Part shown: positions 8,185-18,455 of the stretch, in pieces
How positions within the stretch are numbered: the first letter of the stretch is position 1
Layout: each line of letters begins with the position of its first letter
DNA from: Mycobacteriaceae bacterium
GTDB lineage: Bacteria; Actinomycetota; Actinomycetes; Mycobacteriales; Mycobacteriaceae
Assembly: GCA_017882745.1 (NCBI GenBank)
Contig: JADGOX010000034.1
Location: 1-41,668 of the forward strand
Direction: 5' to 3'
DNA length: 41,668 nucleotides
Program-made: the position numbers and the translations under genes
Notes under the pieces: model-generated
What the model was told of the DNA's origin: nothing
The model's database searches: none
What the model saw: only the letters and a program-made list of their open reading frames with translations

Positions 8185-11100
8185 GCCAGCTGAACCAGCC
8201 GCTGCCCGGACTTCCGGCTCACCAGAGTCCCTCGTCCTGGCGGCATCTGTGAAGGCTTGACGGTGCCGATGAGGGCACCCTCGTCCCTGCTGCCGCTCAT
8301 CACGAGTCCGCTACAGGCCAGGTCACGAAGGCGCGCGATCACGGGGTCGTAGAGCGCACGGCTCGCGCCGCCGCTACGGCGGGTGACGATGAGGTGAAGA
8401 CCGACGTCCTTGGCCTGCGCCAGGAGGTCAACGAGCGGACTGAGTGGGTTGCCGCTGCCGGTCGCCACCAGGTCGTAGTCGTCGACAACGATGTAGATCT
8501 CCGGACCGCTCCACCACGACCTGCTCCGCAGCTGTTCCTGGGTGACGTCGGAATCCGGCATCCGAGCAGACAGGTACCCGACGATCGCACCGATCATCTC
8601 CGTCAGCACTGATGCTGATGCCGCATATCCGGCGAGATGATCACCATCGACGACGCCGAGCAGAGTGCGCCGGTAGTCGGCGACGATGAACTTCGCCTGT
8701 TGCGGGGTGTTGCGCGCCATGATCTGGGTACAGATTGTCCGCAAGAGGTTGGTCTTGCCTGCCTCCCCGTCAGCGAACACCAACAAGTGCGGTTCAGCGC
8801 CGAAGTCGAGGTACGCGGGTGCCAGCTCGTTCTCGTCGATGCCGATGGGGATCTGCATCGGCATGTGCGCGTCGTGTTCCGTCGCCGACAGCAGGTGTTC
8901 GTAGCGGTACTGCTCCGGCAGCATGCGCACCGGCGGAGCGGGCGGCCCACCCCAGGCCTCGGTGAGCCGGTTGGCGGCATCTGCGATGCCCGCCGTCAGG
9001 TCTTCCGTGGTCGCGGTGGAGTCGATGCGAGGCAAGGCCGTCAACATCTGGAGCTTGTCCCTGGACAAGCCCCGCCCAGGGCGACCTTCGGGAACGTTGG
9101 CGGCAACCCGGCGGTCTACATCGGACTCCGAGGTGTCGCCCAGCCTCAGCTCGACCCTGGTTCCGAGCAGATCCTTCAACGCGGGACGGATCTCGGCCCA
9201 TCGAGCTGTCCCGATGACCAGGTGAACCCCGTAGGAGAGTCCCTGTGCCCCCAGGTTCATCACAGCCTGCTCGAGGGCTTCGAACTCCGTCTTGAAGGCC
9301 AGCCATCCGTCGATCACGAGGAAAACGTCACCGAAAGGATCCTCGCCGGTGTCGGGAATCTCGCCGCGGTGCTTGCGGGCCCGGAACTCAGCCATCGAGT
9401 CGATGCCGAGGTCGCGGAACCGCTCTTCTCGTCGACGAACGAGGCCGGTGAGCTCAGCCACCGTCCTGCGCACCCGGTCGGCGTCCAGACGACCGGCCAC
9501 GGAGCCGACATGAGGCACCCTGCCCATCGGCCCGAGCGTGCCGCCACCGAAGTCGAGACAGTAGAACTGCACCTCGGTCGGTGTGTGCGTGAGTGCCATG
9601 GACATGATGAACGTGCGCAGCAAGGTGGACTTGCCCGACTGCGGTCCGCCCAACACCGCCATGTGACCCTTTCCGCCCGAAAGATCCACCCACAGCTGGT
9701 CCCTACGCTGCTCGTACGGCTTGTCGACGATGCCGACCGGCACCTTGAGCCCACCGTTCCCGACGAAGCCCACGGGCGAGAGCCCGCGGTCGCGCGTAGG
9801 CGTCAGCGGAGGCAGCAGCTGGTCCAGCGTCGGGGGCAGGTCCAGCGGTGGCAGCCACACCTCGTGCGCCGGCGGACCCTGCCCGACAAGGCGACGCACG
9901 ACAACATCGAGCAGGGTGTCCTCCACCCCTGAGCTCGGCATGGCGGACTCTGCGCTCGGCAACACCGCCATCGCGGTCGAGACGTCCATGTGTTCCGGCT
10001 CGACGCGCTCGGGCCGGAACCAGTGCGGCCTGCGGTCGCCCGTCACCGGAGCCGTCATCGCCCCTTGCCCTGACTCGGCAACGCGGTACGGCCCCGAGAC
10101 GTAGGCGGCCTTGAACCGCACCATCGTCGACGTGTCGAACTTGAGGTAGCCCGATCCGGGGATGCTGGGCAGCTCATAAGCGTCCGGGACGCCCAGCACC
10201 GAGCGCGACTCTGCGGCCGAGAACGTCTTGAGCCCGATCCGGTAGGACAGGTGGCTGTCCAATCCACGGAGCTTGCCCTCCTCCAGTCGTTGACTGGCGA
10301 GCAACAGGTGCATCTGCAGTGATCTCCCAAGTCGACCGATCGCCACGAAGAGGTCGGCGAAGTCCGGCTTCTGGGCGAGCAACTCGGAGAACTCGTCGAC
10401 GACGATGAACAGCGCGGGGAGCGGGTCAAGATCCGCCCCGTTCTCCCGCGCCCGTTCGTACTCCTTGACGTTGGCGAAGTTGCCGGCGTTCTTGAGCAAC
10501 TCCTGGCGCCGGTTCATCTCGCCGGCCAACGCATCCTTCATCCGGTCGACCATGGTGAGGTCGTCCTGCAGGTTGGTGATGACGGCGGCCACATGCGGCG
10601 CACTGTCCAAGCCCAGGAACGTCGCGCCGCCCTTGAAGTCGACCAGGATCAGGTTGAGCGCTTCCGTGGAGTGCGTGACAATCATGCCCAGCACCAGGGT
10701 GCGCAGGAACTCGGACTTTCCCGAACCGGTGGCGCCGATGCACAGACCGTGCGGCCCCATCCCCTCCTGAGCAGACTCCTTGATGTCGAGCTCCACAAGC
10801 TCCCCGTTCTGCCCCACGCCGACCGGCACGCGCAGCCGGTCGCGCAGTGGTCGCGGACGCCATGTGTGTGCTACGTCAAAGGTCGACGCATCAGGCAGGC
10901 CGAGCATGTCCATGAACCCGAGGTTGGACAGCAGGGGATCCTCACCCTGCTCGTCAGACCCGCCTGTCCCCACCCGGTACGGCGACAGCGTGCGGGCCAG
11001 GGCCTCGCACTGCGGCACCGACATGGCGTCCGGGTCGGCAAACTTCTCCACCGCGGACGCGCTGCGCGCGCCGACTCCCGCTGGTGTGGCAACAAGACGA

Positions 11101-12178
11101 AGCCCGCGGCGCGCGGGCAAAGTCCCCAGAGAACCCGACAGGTCGATCAGAGTGACACCCGCGAGCCCTTCCTCCAGCATGACGCGCTCCTCGCCGGTCA
11201 CCTCCCCCCCGTCGATGACGACGATGACCTGGGGTTGGTCAGGGACGGGGGGGCGTTCCGGCTGAACCGTTGCCGATCGGCCAGGAGCTCCTCCAATGAG
11301 CTTTCGAGCGCGGCCAGTGAGCCCGCGAGCAGCCGCTCCGAACCCACCGCGTCACTCCGGTGGGGGTTCTGCGCATGAGGCAGCCACTTCACCCATTCCC
11401 ACTGCGGCCGCGCCGGACCGCCCACCACCGCCGCGATGATGAGGTCCTCAGGAGCGTGGAAGGTGGCCAGCTGGCAGATCATCGCGCGGGTCAACGCCCG
11501 GCAGGTGTCCTCGTCGCCGGCCATCTCCACGGCAGCGAACCCGCGCAAGGAGATGGCGATGGGAAGCTCACTGACCACAGAGTGCGCGCGGACGAAGCGA
11601 CGCAAGGCCACCGTCGCGATCGGTTCCAGCTCGTCCACCGGACCGGTCTGCGGGGGAACGAGCCTCGTCGCAAGACGCTGGTGCCCGCGCCCCACCCGGA
11701 CGTGACAGAAATCGGGGTCCCCGGTCCGCCGTTCCCACATGCGCCGGGTCCGGACCATCGACCACAGAGCCTCGGGGTCGGGGTGGATCCACTCCAGGCC
11801 GATGCGCTGCTCGTCACCTGCTTCACGAGCACGTCCACGCATCTGTCCCAGATACCGGAGGTAGTCCTTGCGGTCCTCGTTCATCTCCGCCCTGCGCTGC
11901 CCACCACCGCGGCCGCCGCCGCCGGCGAACATGCCGACCATCGACATCATCATCATCATCGGAAACAGCAGTGACGCCGGGTTCAACCCGCCGCTGGAGG
12001 TGATCATCAAGGCGACCATGCCGACCATGGCCACCACCATGACCACGGGCATGAGCTTCATGAGGATGCCGCCGGGCACCAGGCGCGGAACCTCGGGCGG
12101 CGGCTCCAGATGTACCTCGCCACCAGGCATCCGAGGTGCCGCCATCCTCGGCCTGCGCCGGAACTGCACGGTGCTCAA
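8166..12178 (-). pseudogene. eccC: T7SS FtsK/SpoIIIE-type ATPase EccC (ESX-4), reading frame interrupted by an apparent -1 nt indel at 11247-11253
   Basis: 5' segment 11198-12178 (TTG start after GGAG; STVQFRRRPRMAAPRMPGGEVHLEPPPEVPR, two TMs) and 3' segment 8166-11201 with three ATPase domains (GATGSGKSE, GGPQSGKST, ADGEAGKT). Adding one C to the C7 tract fuses them as RNAPPVPDQPQVIVVIDGGEVTGEERVMLEEGL (~1337 aa). Could be a sequencing error rather than a true pseudogene. Confidence 0.85.
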
Positions 12179-12437
12179 CGGCGTGACTCCGTGACAATGC
12201 TCATCGCTACGACTCCCCCATATCGTCAGCTGCCCGGCAAACCTCTCTGCCGAACAACTCGTCGGAGGACATACTAGATCGGCCCCGGCCAGGACCTGAC
12301 CAAGCACGGTCGGACCCGACGGGATCTGTGCCGCGTTGCCGGGGCCGTATCGTCAGTCCGCGCTGCTGGCGACAGCGTGCAGACACCGCGTATCCGGAGT
12401 GAGGTCCGGCATACACACGAAATCTAGGGGGAGAACA

Positions 12438-13877
12438 GTGACGGCAGTGAGGACATCACCGGGCGGCACGGTGACGGATCGTCAAGCGACGATCGGCAGC
12501 GCATCGGTCGTCGGCACCTCGACGGTGTTCACGCGCATCACCGTGGTGGCGCCACGTACCCGGATCGACGTCGCCCTGCCGTCCGACGTGGCGCTCGCCG
12601 ACCTGCTACCGATGCTGCTGAACATGGCACGCGAGAATTCACCCGATGGCGGTGCGAGACACGGGGGCTGGTGCGTCGCACGCCTCGGTGACGCACCCCT
12701 GGACTCGACGAAGACCCTCGGTGGGCACGGGGTGCTCGACGGTGAGCTGCTGCAGCTGCGCAAACGTTCCGAGTCGCCGCCGCTGCCGCTGTTCGACGAC
12801 GTGATCGACGCTGTCGCGCTGAGCACTCCAAGTAGCTACCGGCCGTGGACCGAGCAGACCGCCCGCACGCTGGGGGCAGGCGCCGCGATGCTGGCGCTTC
12901 TTGGCGCTGCCACGGTGCTCTACCTCGCCGGACCCGGCGCAGCAGAGGCCCTCACCGGGGCCCTGACCGCACTGGTGCTCGTAGGCCTCGGCTCAGTGGT
13001 GAGCCGCGTGTACGGGGACCCGGAGGCCGGCGTCGCGCTCGGTGTGTCAGCCCTGCCCATGGCGTTCGTCGCAGGCTTGTTCGCCGTCCCCGGTGGGCCG
13101 GGGCGGCCCAACATGCTGTTGGCCTGCGTCGCAACGGCGGTACTCGCGGCCGCTGCTGTCGGCCTGATCGCCGCGGGCGTCACCGCCTTCGTGGCTATCG
13201 GCTCGGCCGGCCTGCTCAGCGCTGTTGCCTGCCTGATTGCGGTGCTGGTCGCCCATCCCGTTCCAGGCGTCGGCGCCGGGCTGGCCGCCGCAGCACTGAT
13301 CGGACTGTCCGCGGCGCCTCGGCTGACCATCCAACTCGCACGTCTGCCGCTGCCCGCCGTACCGACAACGGCCAGCGAGCTCAACGAGGACGACGCGGCG
13401 GAGTTCCCCGACTTCTTGACCATCGAACGGCAAGCGGCACTGGGCCACCAGTACCTCTCGGGGATGGTGATCGGCTTCGGCGCCACTGCGGCGATCGGTG
13501 CCTTGCTCGCCGCGCAGCAGGGCACCGCGGGGGTGCTGCTCGCGACGGCGGTGGCCGCGGTTCTGATGCTGCGCGCCCGCACCTACGCCAACGGAATGCA
13601 GGCGGTGGCCCTGCTCCTCGCCGGCGTCGCGACGGCAGCAGGCACGGTCGTCAGCTGGCTCGTGCACACCGATGACCACACCCGCGCGCTGTGGGTGTTC
13701 GCGTCCTGCATCCTGCTCGGGGCGCTCGCGCTCGTGCTCGGCGTGGTCTTTCCACGGCGACGCTTCTCCCCCGTGCTTCGCCGCAGTGTCGAGCTGTTCG
13801 AGGCAGTGCTCATCGCGGCGGTGCTGCCGCTGGCACTCGCCGTCATGGACCTCTATTCAGCGATGCGTCACCTGTGA
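12438..13877 (+). CDS. eccD: T7SS membrane channel protein EccD
   Basis: Ubiquitin/YukD-like N-terminus (TVFTRITVVAPRTRIDVALPSDVALADLLPMLL) followed by many TM helices; GTG start after AGGGGGAGA. Confidence 0.92.
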   Translation: MTAVRTSPGGTVTDRQATIGSASVVGTSTVFTRITVVAPRTRIDVALPSDVALADLLPMLLNMARENSPDGGARHGGWCVARLGDAPLDSTKTLGGHGVLDGELLQLRKRSESPPLPLFDDVIDAVALSTPSSYRPWTEQTARTLGAGAAMLALLGAATVLYLAGPGAAEALTGALTALVLVGLGSVVSRVYGDPEAGVALGVSALPMAFVAGLFAVPGGPGRPNMLLACVATAVLAAAAVGLIAAGVTAFVAIGSAGLLSAVACLIAVLVAHPVPGVGAGLAAAALIGLSAAPRLTIQLARLPLPAVPTTASELNEDDAAEFPDFLTIERQAALGHQYLSGMVIGFGATAAIGALLAAQQGTAGVLLATAVAAVLMLRARTYANGMQAVALLLAGVATAAGTVVSWLVHTDDHTRALWVFASCILLGALALVLGVVFPRRRFSPVLRRSVELFEAVLIAAVLPLALAVMDLYSAMRHL

Positions 13878-15307
13878 GACGGGCGCTCCCCGCACTGGGC
13901 GGCGTAGCGGGAATCGTATGGTCGCTAGCCCTCTCCGCCCCACAGGCCACCGCTCAGACAGCTAGTTCTCCCACACCCTCACCCAGCTACACCGCACCTC
14001 CGTTGCCAGATCCCATGCTGCATCCGACGGCAGCCCCGATCGCGCCGGACGAGGCCACCAAGCAGATCGCCGCCTGCGTCACGGCCGACCCAAAATCGAC
14101 GGGCGCCATCACGCAGGCCCCCTGGGGCCAGACCCAGCTGAGGTTCACGGACGCATGGCCTTTGAGTACCGGCAAAGGAATACGCGTCGCGGTGATCGAC
14201 ACCGGGGTGAACCCGCACCCGAGATTTGGCACTCCAGTCATCGCTGGCGGCGACTACGTGTCGAACACACCGGGAACCACCGACTGCGACGGCCATGGCA
14301 CGATCGTCGCCGGCATCATCGCGGCATCATCGGATCCCAAGGAGAAGACCGCCTTCGCCGGCGTGGCCCCGGACGCCACCATCATCAGCATCCGCCAGTC
14401 CAGCAAGTCCTACGAGCCTGTTGCGCCCAAACAGCAGACCGACAAGGGCGGCTACGGAAACCTGAATACTCTTGCCCGGTCAGTAGTACGAGCCGTCGAC
14501 CTGAACGCCAAGGTGATCAACATCTCCGAGGCCTCCTGCCGACCGGCTGCTGCGCGTCCCGGCGACGGCCTCCTCGGCGCGGCGCTCAAGTACGCAGCGG
14601 ACCGCGATGTGGTTGTCGTCGCCGCGGCAGGCAATGTGGGCGGCGACTGTGCGCCGCAGAACGCCACGGCTCCTCAACAGCCCGGAATCGCAAGCGCGTC
14701 ACAAGTAAGCACGGTGGCGAGTCCCGCATGGTTCAGCGACAACGTGCTCTCGGTCGGCTGGATGGCGAAGGATGGCACCCCGTCGAAGTACAGCCTTGCG
14801 GGTCCATGGGTGGGAGTGGCGGGACCCGGCGAGGACATCACCTCTCTGGACCCGGCTGGCGGTGCGACCGGGTTGACCAACCTGCTGGCGGAAAAGCCTG
14901 GCGCCAAGCTGGGCGCTATTCAGGGGACCAGCTTCGCCACGCCCTACGTCTCCGGCACCGCGGCCTTGGTGCGCGCTCGCTTCCCCACACTCTCCGCCAA
15001 GCAGGTGATCGAACGGATCAAGGCCACCGCACACAGACCCTCAGGTGGCTGGACCCCGTCAGTGGGCTACGGAATGGTGGATCCGGTTGCCGCCGTATCT
15101 GACGTGCTGCCCAACGATGTCAGTGCGCAGGCCGCCAACAACAGCACCGCCCAGATGCCCCCACCGCACGCCAGGGCCGCGCCGGACAACACCGCCAGGA
15201 ATGTCGCGTTCATCGGTTCCGCCGCGGCACTCGCCGCAGCGCTGATCACCTTCGCCCTGCTCGATGTGACGCGGCGTCACCGACGTCGCAGAGAACCACA
15301 GCCCTAG
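13874..15307 (+). CDS. mycP: Mycosin, subtilisin-like serine protease of T7SS
   Basis: Catalytic motifs VAVIDTGVN, DCDGHGTIVAGIIA, GTSFATPYVSGTAALV; N-terminal signal and C-terminal TM; GTG overlaps eccD stop. Confidence 0.95.
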   Translation: MRRALPALGGVAGIVWSLALSAPQATAQTASSPTPSPSYTAPPLPDPMLHPTAAPIAPDEATKQIAACVTADPKSTGAITQAPWGQTQLRFTDAWPLSTGKGIRVAVIDTGVNPHPRFGTPVIAGGDYVSNTPGTTDCDGHGTIVAGIIAASSDPKEKTAFAGVAPDATIISIRQSSKSYEPVAPKQQTDKGGYGNLNTLARSVVRAVDLNAKVINISEASCRPAAARPGDGLLGAALKYAADRDVVVVAAAGNVGGDCAPQNATAPQQPGIASASQVSTVASPAWFSDNVLSVGWMAKDGTPSKYSLAGPWVGVAGPGEDITSLDPAGGATGLTNLLAEKPGAKLGAIQGTSFATPYVSGTAALVRARFPTLSAKQVIERIKATAHRPSGGWTPSVGYGMVDPVAAVSDVLPNDVSAQAANNSTAQMPPPHARAAPDNTARNVAFIGSAAALAAALITFALLDVTRRHRRRREPQP

Positions 15308-15411
15308 CGGTTGTCCGGGGCGTTCATCGGCATGACGGCGCCGGCCCTGCCCTCCGCTGGGGGCGCTTGGACGCCCGGGCTCGCACGGCGGAATCGGTTC
15401 GGCGGTCCAGC

Positions 15412-16947
15412 TCAGGGACCGCCCGGCTTCGGCACGGTTGAAGCCCGCGGGTCAGAGGACACCCCGTCGTGGGCCAGTAGTGCGGAGTGTTGGCTCAGCT
15501 CCGGCCCGATCGGCAGCAAGCTGATGATCTGGTTGGGTGCCGGATCGAGCTGCCCATCCAGACCCAACACGCCTGCTGTGTCCATATCGGCCACACCGAA
15601 GCGGACTCCGGTATCACCCACAAGGAACAACGGGCCGGCGTCGGCCCCGGGCGCGGCAACTGCGCGGATGAGTGCTCCCTTCGCGGGAGGCACGTACACC
15701 GAGTCGAGCAACGGCCCCTCGCCGTCGGCCTGCGCCAGAGTCACCACCTTGGCGCCCGACGGAAGCGGCAGTGCAGCGCCGGCAAGCACCGTCGACTTCA
15801 GCACACGCTGCGACTGTTGTCCTTGCGCTGCATCGTTTCTTGAGTTACCGCCGGTCCCGTCCCAGGACATACAGGACACGGGACTGTCCGAGGCGTCGAT
15901 CACCGCCGGGACCTGCTGAGGAAGATTTTCGACGGTGAGTTTCACCTGTGACGGGGGCAGCTGCCCAATGACCGAGGCCGATACTGGCAAGGGGTCGGTG
16001 CCGTCGACCGCGAACTGGAGAATCCGAGCGACCGCCGGCGCAACCTGCTGCACGCCGTCTCTGAGCACGAGGTAGTACTGGTCGTCCGACATCCCCTTGC
16101 CCTTCAGGACCGAGCCAACGACGGCAGTCGACAGCTTTTCCGCGCCTTTGAACGTCGGGTGGGCACCCCGGGCGGGCACGAGTGGCGCCACCACCGGGGC
16201 AACCTCCGGGATCGCGTTCAGCACCGCGGCACTCATGGTGCGCACGGCGGCGTCCTCAAGCCCCAGCGCTCGAGCGACGCCGAGGTCGCTCAGATCGATC
16301 TTGGCACGCTTCCCGTCGTAGACCAGGTAGGTCTGCCCGCCGACGTCTGCCGGGAGCTTCACGAGCAGCGCTCCGCCGCCACTCAAGGAAGCGGCTCCCG
16401 GACTGAGCACGCCGGCAATGACGGTGGTGGTCGCCGGTGCCCGTGCGGCTTGATTCTGGGGTGTGGACCCGGAGTTGTCCGGGGACAGGCTGTCGCACAC
16501 CGTCCACACATCCGCGGGCCGCTCGCTGGCCGCGGGCAGGAGGGACGGGCCGCCGGGGATACCCAGCAGCGGCCCTCGCGGGACGTCGGCGAGAGCCGAG
16601 TCCGACACCGAGCTCGGCGCCGCCGCCTGACCCACGATCAGCCGCGCGGAGGCGAGGTTCATCACGGGATGCAGCACTCCGTCGACCCGCACATACAGCG
16701 AACCGGAGTCCTTGGCCATGACGATCGCACTGTCGCCCAGCCCACCCGAGGGCTTGAACAACGCGAAGAGCGCGAAGCCGGCGAGCGCGAGAATGCCGAG
16801 CACGACTCCCACTGCAGTGGCGCGAACCTGCGTACGCATCGGGTCGTGCAGCATCACCGCGTCCTTGCGGACCAGCGCGTGCTCCATCCTCCGCAGGACG
16901 AAACGATATGCCTGCACCTGTGACTTCGTCGTCGGTGTCACCGCCAT
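15412..16947 (-). CDS. eccB: T7SS core protein EccB
   Basis: MAVTPTTKSQVQAYRFVLRRMEHALVRKDAVMLHDPMRTQVRATAVGVVLGILALAGFALFALFKP typical EccB N-terminus with one TM. Confidence 0.95.
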   Translation of the reverse strand: MAVTPTTKSQVQAYRFVLRRMEHALVRKDAVMLHDPMRTQVRATAVGVVLGILALAGFALFALFKPSGGLGDSAIVMAKDSGSLYVRVDGVLHPVMNLASARLIVGQAAAPSSVSDSALADVPRGPLLGIPGGPSLLPAASERPADVWTVCDSLSPDNSGSTPQNQAARAPATTTVIAGVLSPGAASLSGGGALLVKLPADVGGQTYLVYDGKRAKIDLSDLGVARALGLEDAAVRTMSAAVLNAIPEVAPVVAPLVPARGAHPTFKGAEKLSTAVVGSVLKGKGMSDDQYYLVLRDGVQQVAPAVARILQFAVDGTDPLPVSASVIGQLPPSQVKLTVENLPQQVPAVIDASDSPVSCMSWDGTGGNSRNDAAQGQQSQRVLKSTVLAGAALPLPSGAKVVTLAQADGEGPLLDSVYVPPAKGALIRAVAAPGADAGPLFLVGDTGVRFGVADMDTAGVLGLDGQLDPAPNQIISLLPIGPELSQHSALLAHDGVSSDPRASTVPKPGGP

Positions 16948-16972
16948 CGACCGTGTACCTCCCCCTCGGCCC

Positions 16973-16990
16973 ACAACCATTCCTGGTTGT
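16973..16990. promoter_or_regulatory. Operator-like perfect inverted repeat in eccB/eccE divergent region
   Basis: ACAACCA-TTCC-TGGTTGT between divergent genes. Confidence 0.4.
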
Positions 16991-17150
16991 ACGGTTGCCG
17001 ACAATAGACTGGTGCCCGAGCGCGACTGGTCACCCAAGGTGGGACCGAGTTCGCAGGACGCAGGCAAGTAGCATCGCCTCGTCCGTTCTGCTCAGGCTAA
17101 GGCAACGAGGTCGCTACTGACGACCGCATACGTGGGGGAGCACCAAGGAC

Positions 17151-18455
17151 ATGTCCTCAGTGGGAGGAGAACGTCTGGGTCGGTCAGCGCGACACCACGA
17201 CGCCCGCACTCAACGCTCGGCAGAGTCGGACCCCCGGCCACGTACGGTCGGCGCGAGTCTCGCTGGTTTTCCCATCGCCAACGTGGTGGTCCTCGAGGTT
17301 GGTGCCGCGGCGGCGATGATCCTGCTCGCCGTCCGCACCGGGCTCTGGCCATTGTCTGTGGTCGTCCTGGTTGCCGCAGGGCTCATCGGCTCCACCCGAT
17401 GGCACGGACGATGGCTTCCGATGTGGACCGTCGTCATCGTGCGTTATTTGCTGCGCACCCGGACCAGGCACACCGGTTCCGTACCGCTACTCGACGATCA
17501 GGCTGAACTGAACCGGGGCAACGGGCCCTCCGTCACAGGTCCGGAGGACGTCCGGGTCGCTGTGTTGCGCCTACTGGTCGACGACCTCGTCGTGGCCAGC
17601 AGCACCGACCACGAGCAGTCGCCCATCGGACTCGCCTGGCACAAGGGGACCTGGACGGCGGCGCTGCTCGTCGATCCCCAGCCCGCCATGGTCTCGCCCG
17701 TCAGGTCGCACGCCGACGTGCCGCTCGCTGCACTCGCCGACTGCCTGCAAGATCGCGGCGTCGTGCTGGACGCCATCGGCGTCATCTGGCACTGCTATCC
17801 GGGCAACTCGCGGCTGCTGGCGGGCTCTCCGGCGGTGGAGGCCTACAACGAGGTGCTCGGTCCGCTCCCCGCGGTTGCGCAACGGTCGACCTGGGTGACC
17901 TTGCGACTGGATCCACGCCGGTGTCCCTCAGCCGTCCGGGAAAGGGGTGGTGGCGTTGCTGGGGCACACCGTGCACTGCTCGGTGCCACCTCCCGGGTAC
18001 GGGGCGCACTCGACCTCGCGGGACTCAACAGTCACGTCCTCAGCTCCGACGAACTGCTGCGAGCGGCGGTCTCCTCGGCCGAGCTGTCCGCTGCCGCCAG
18101 CGGCGGCCAGCAGGTAGAGCTGCGGGAGCACTGGAAGGGCGTCAGCAGCGGCGGCATCGCACACTCCAGCTACGGAATCAGTGGATGGCCGGACGACGCC
18201 GGACAACTGGACAGCCTCACCAGCATCCGGGCCCTGTCCACGACCGTCGCACTGGCACTCACCCCCGACGCCGAAGACGGCAAGGTCGGCATGCGCGGAG
18301 TGGTTCGAGTGTCTGCACGAACTCGCAACGAGCTGGATGCTGCGAATGACCGAGTTCGCGAACTGACCGCGTCCTCCGCGGTACGGCTGTCACCGCTCAA
18401 CGGCCAACAGGCTGCGGCGATCGTTGCGACCTTGCCGGTTGGAGGTGCGGCATGA
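17151..18455 (+). CDS. eccE: T7SS protein EccE
   Basis: 434 aa with two N-terminal TMs (VVVLEVGAAAAMILLAV, LWPLSVVVLVAAGLIGSTRW) and EccE-like soluble domain; ESX context. Confidence 0.8.
   Translation: MSSVGGERLGRSARHHDARTQRSAESDPRPRTVGASLAGFPIANVVVLEVGAAAAMILLAVRTGLWPLSVVVLVAAGLIGSTRWHGRWLPMWTVVIVRYLLRTRTRHTGSVPLLDDQAELNRGNGPSVTGPEDVRVAVLRLLVDDLVVASSTDHEQSPIGLAWHKGTWTAALLVDPQPAMVSPVRSHADVPLAALADCLQDRGVVLDAIGVIWHCYPGNSRLLAGSPAVEAYNEVLGPLPAVAQRSTWVTLRLDPRRCPSAVRERGGGVAGAHRALLGATSRVRGALDLAGLNSHVLSSDELLRAAVSSAELSAAASGGQQVELREHWKGVSSGGIAHSSYGISGWPDDAGQLDSLTSIRALSTTVALALTPDAEDGKVGMRGVVRVSARTRNELDAANDRVRELTASSAVRLSPLNGQQAAAIVATLPVGGAA

Noticed and set aside
11940-11962. ATG trinucleotide repeat (CATCATCATCAT)
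   Set aside because: Encodes MMMMM within the EccC transmembrane segment; Met-rich TMs occur in EccC proteins, so not treated as a microsatellite finding.
8166-12307. Two separate proteins EccCa and EccCb as in ESX-1
   Set aside because: The break is before ATPase domain 1, in a homopolymer, and a 1-nt change restores a continuous EccC-like sequence, so a frameshift is a better reading.
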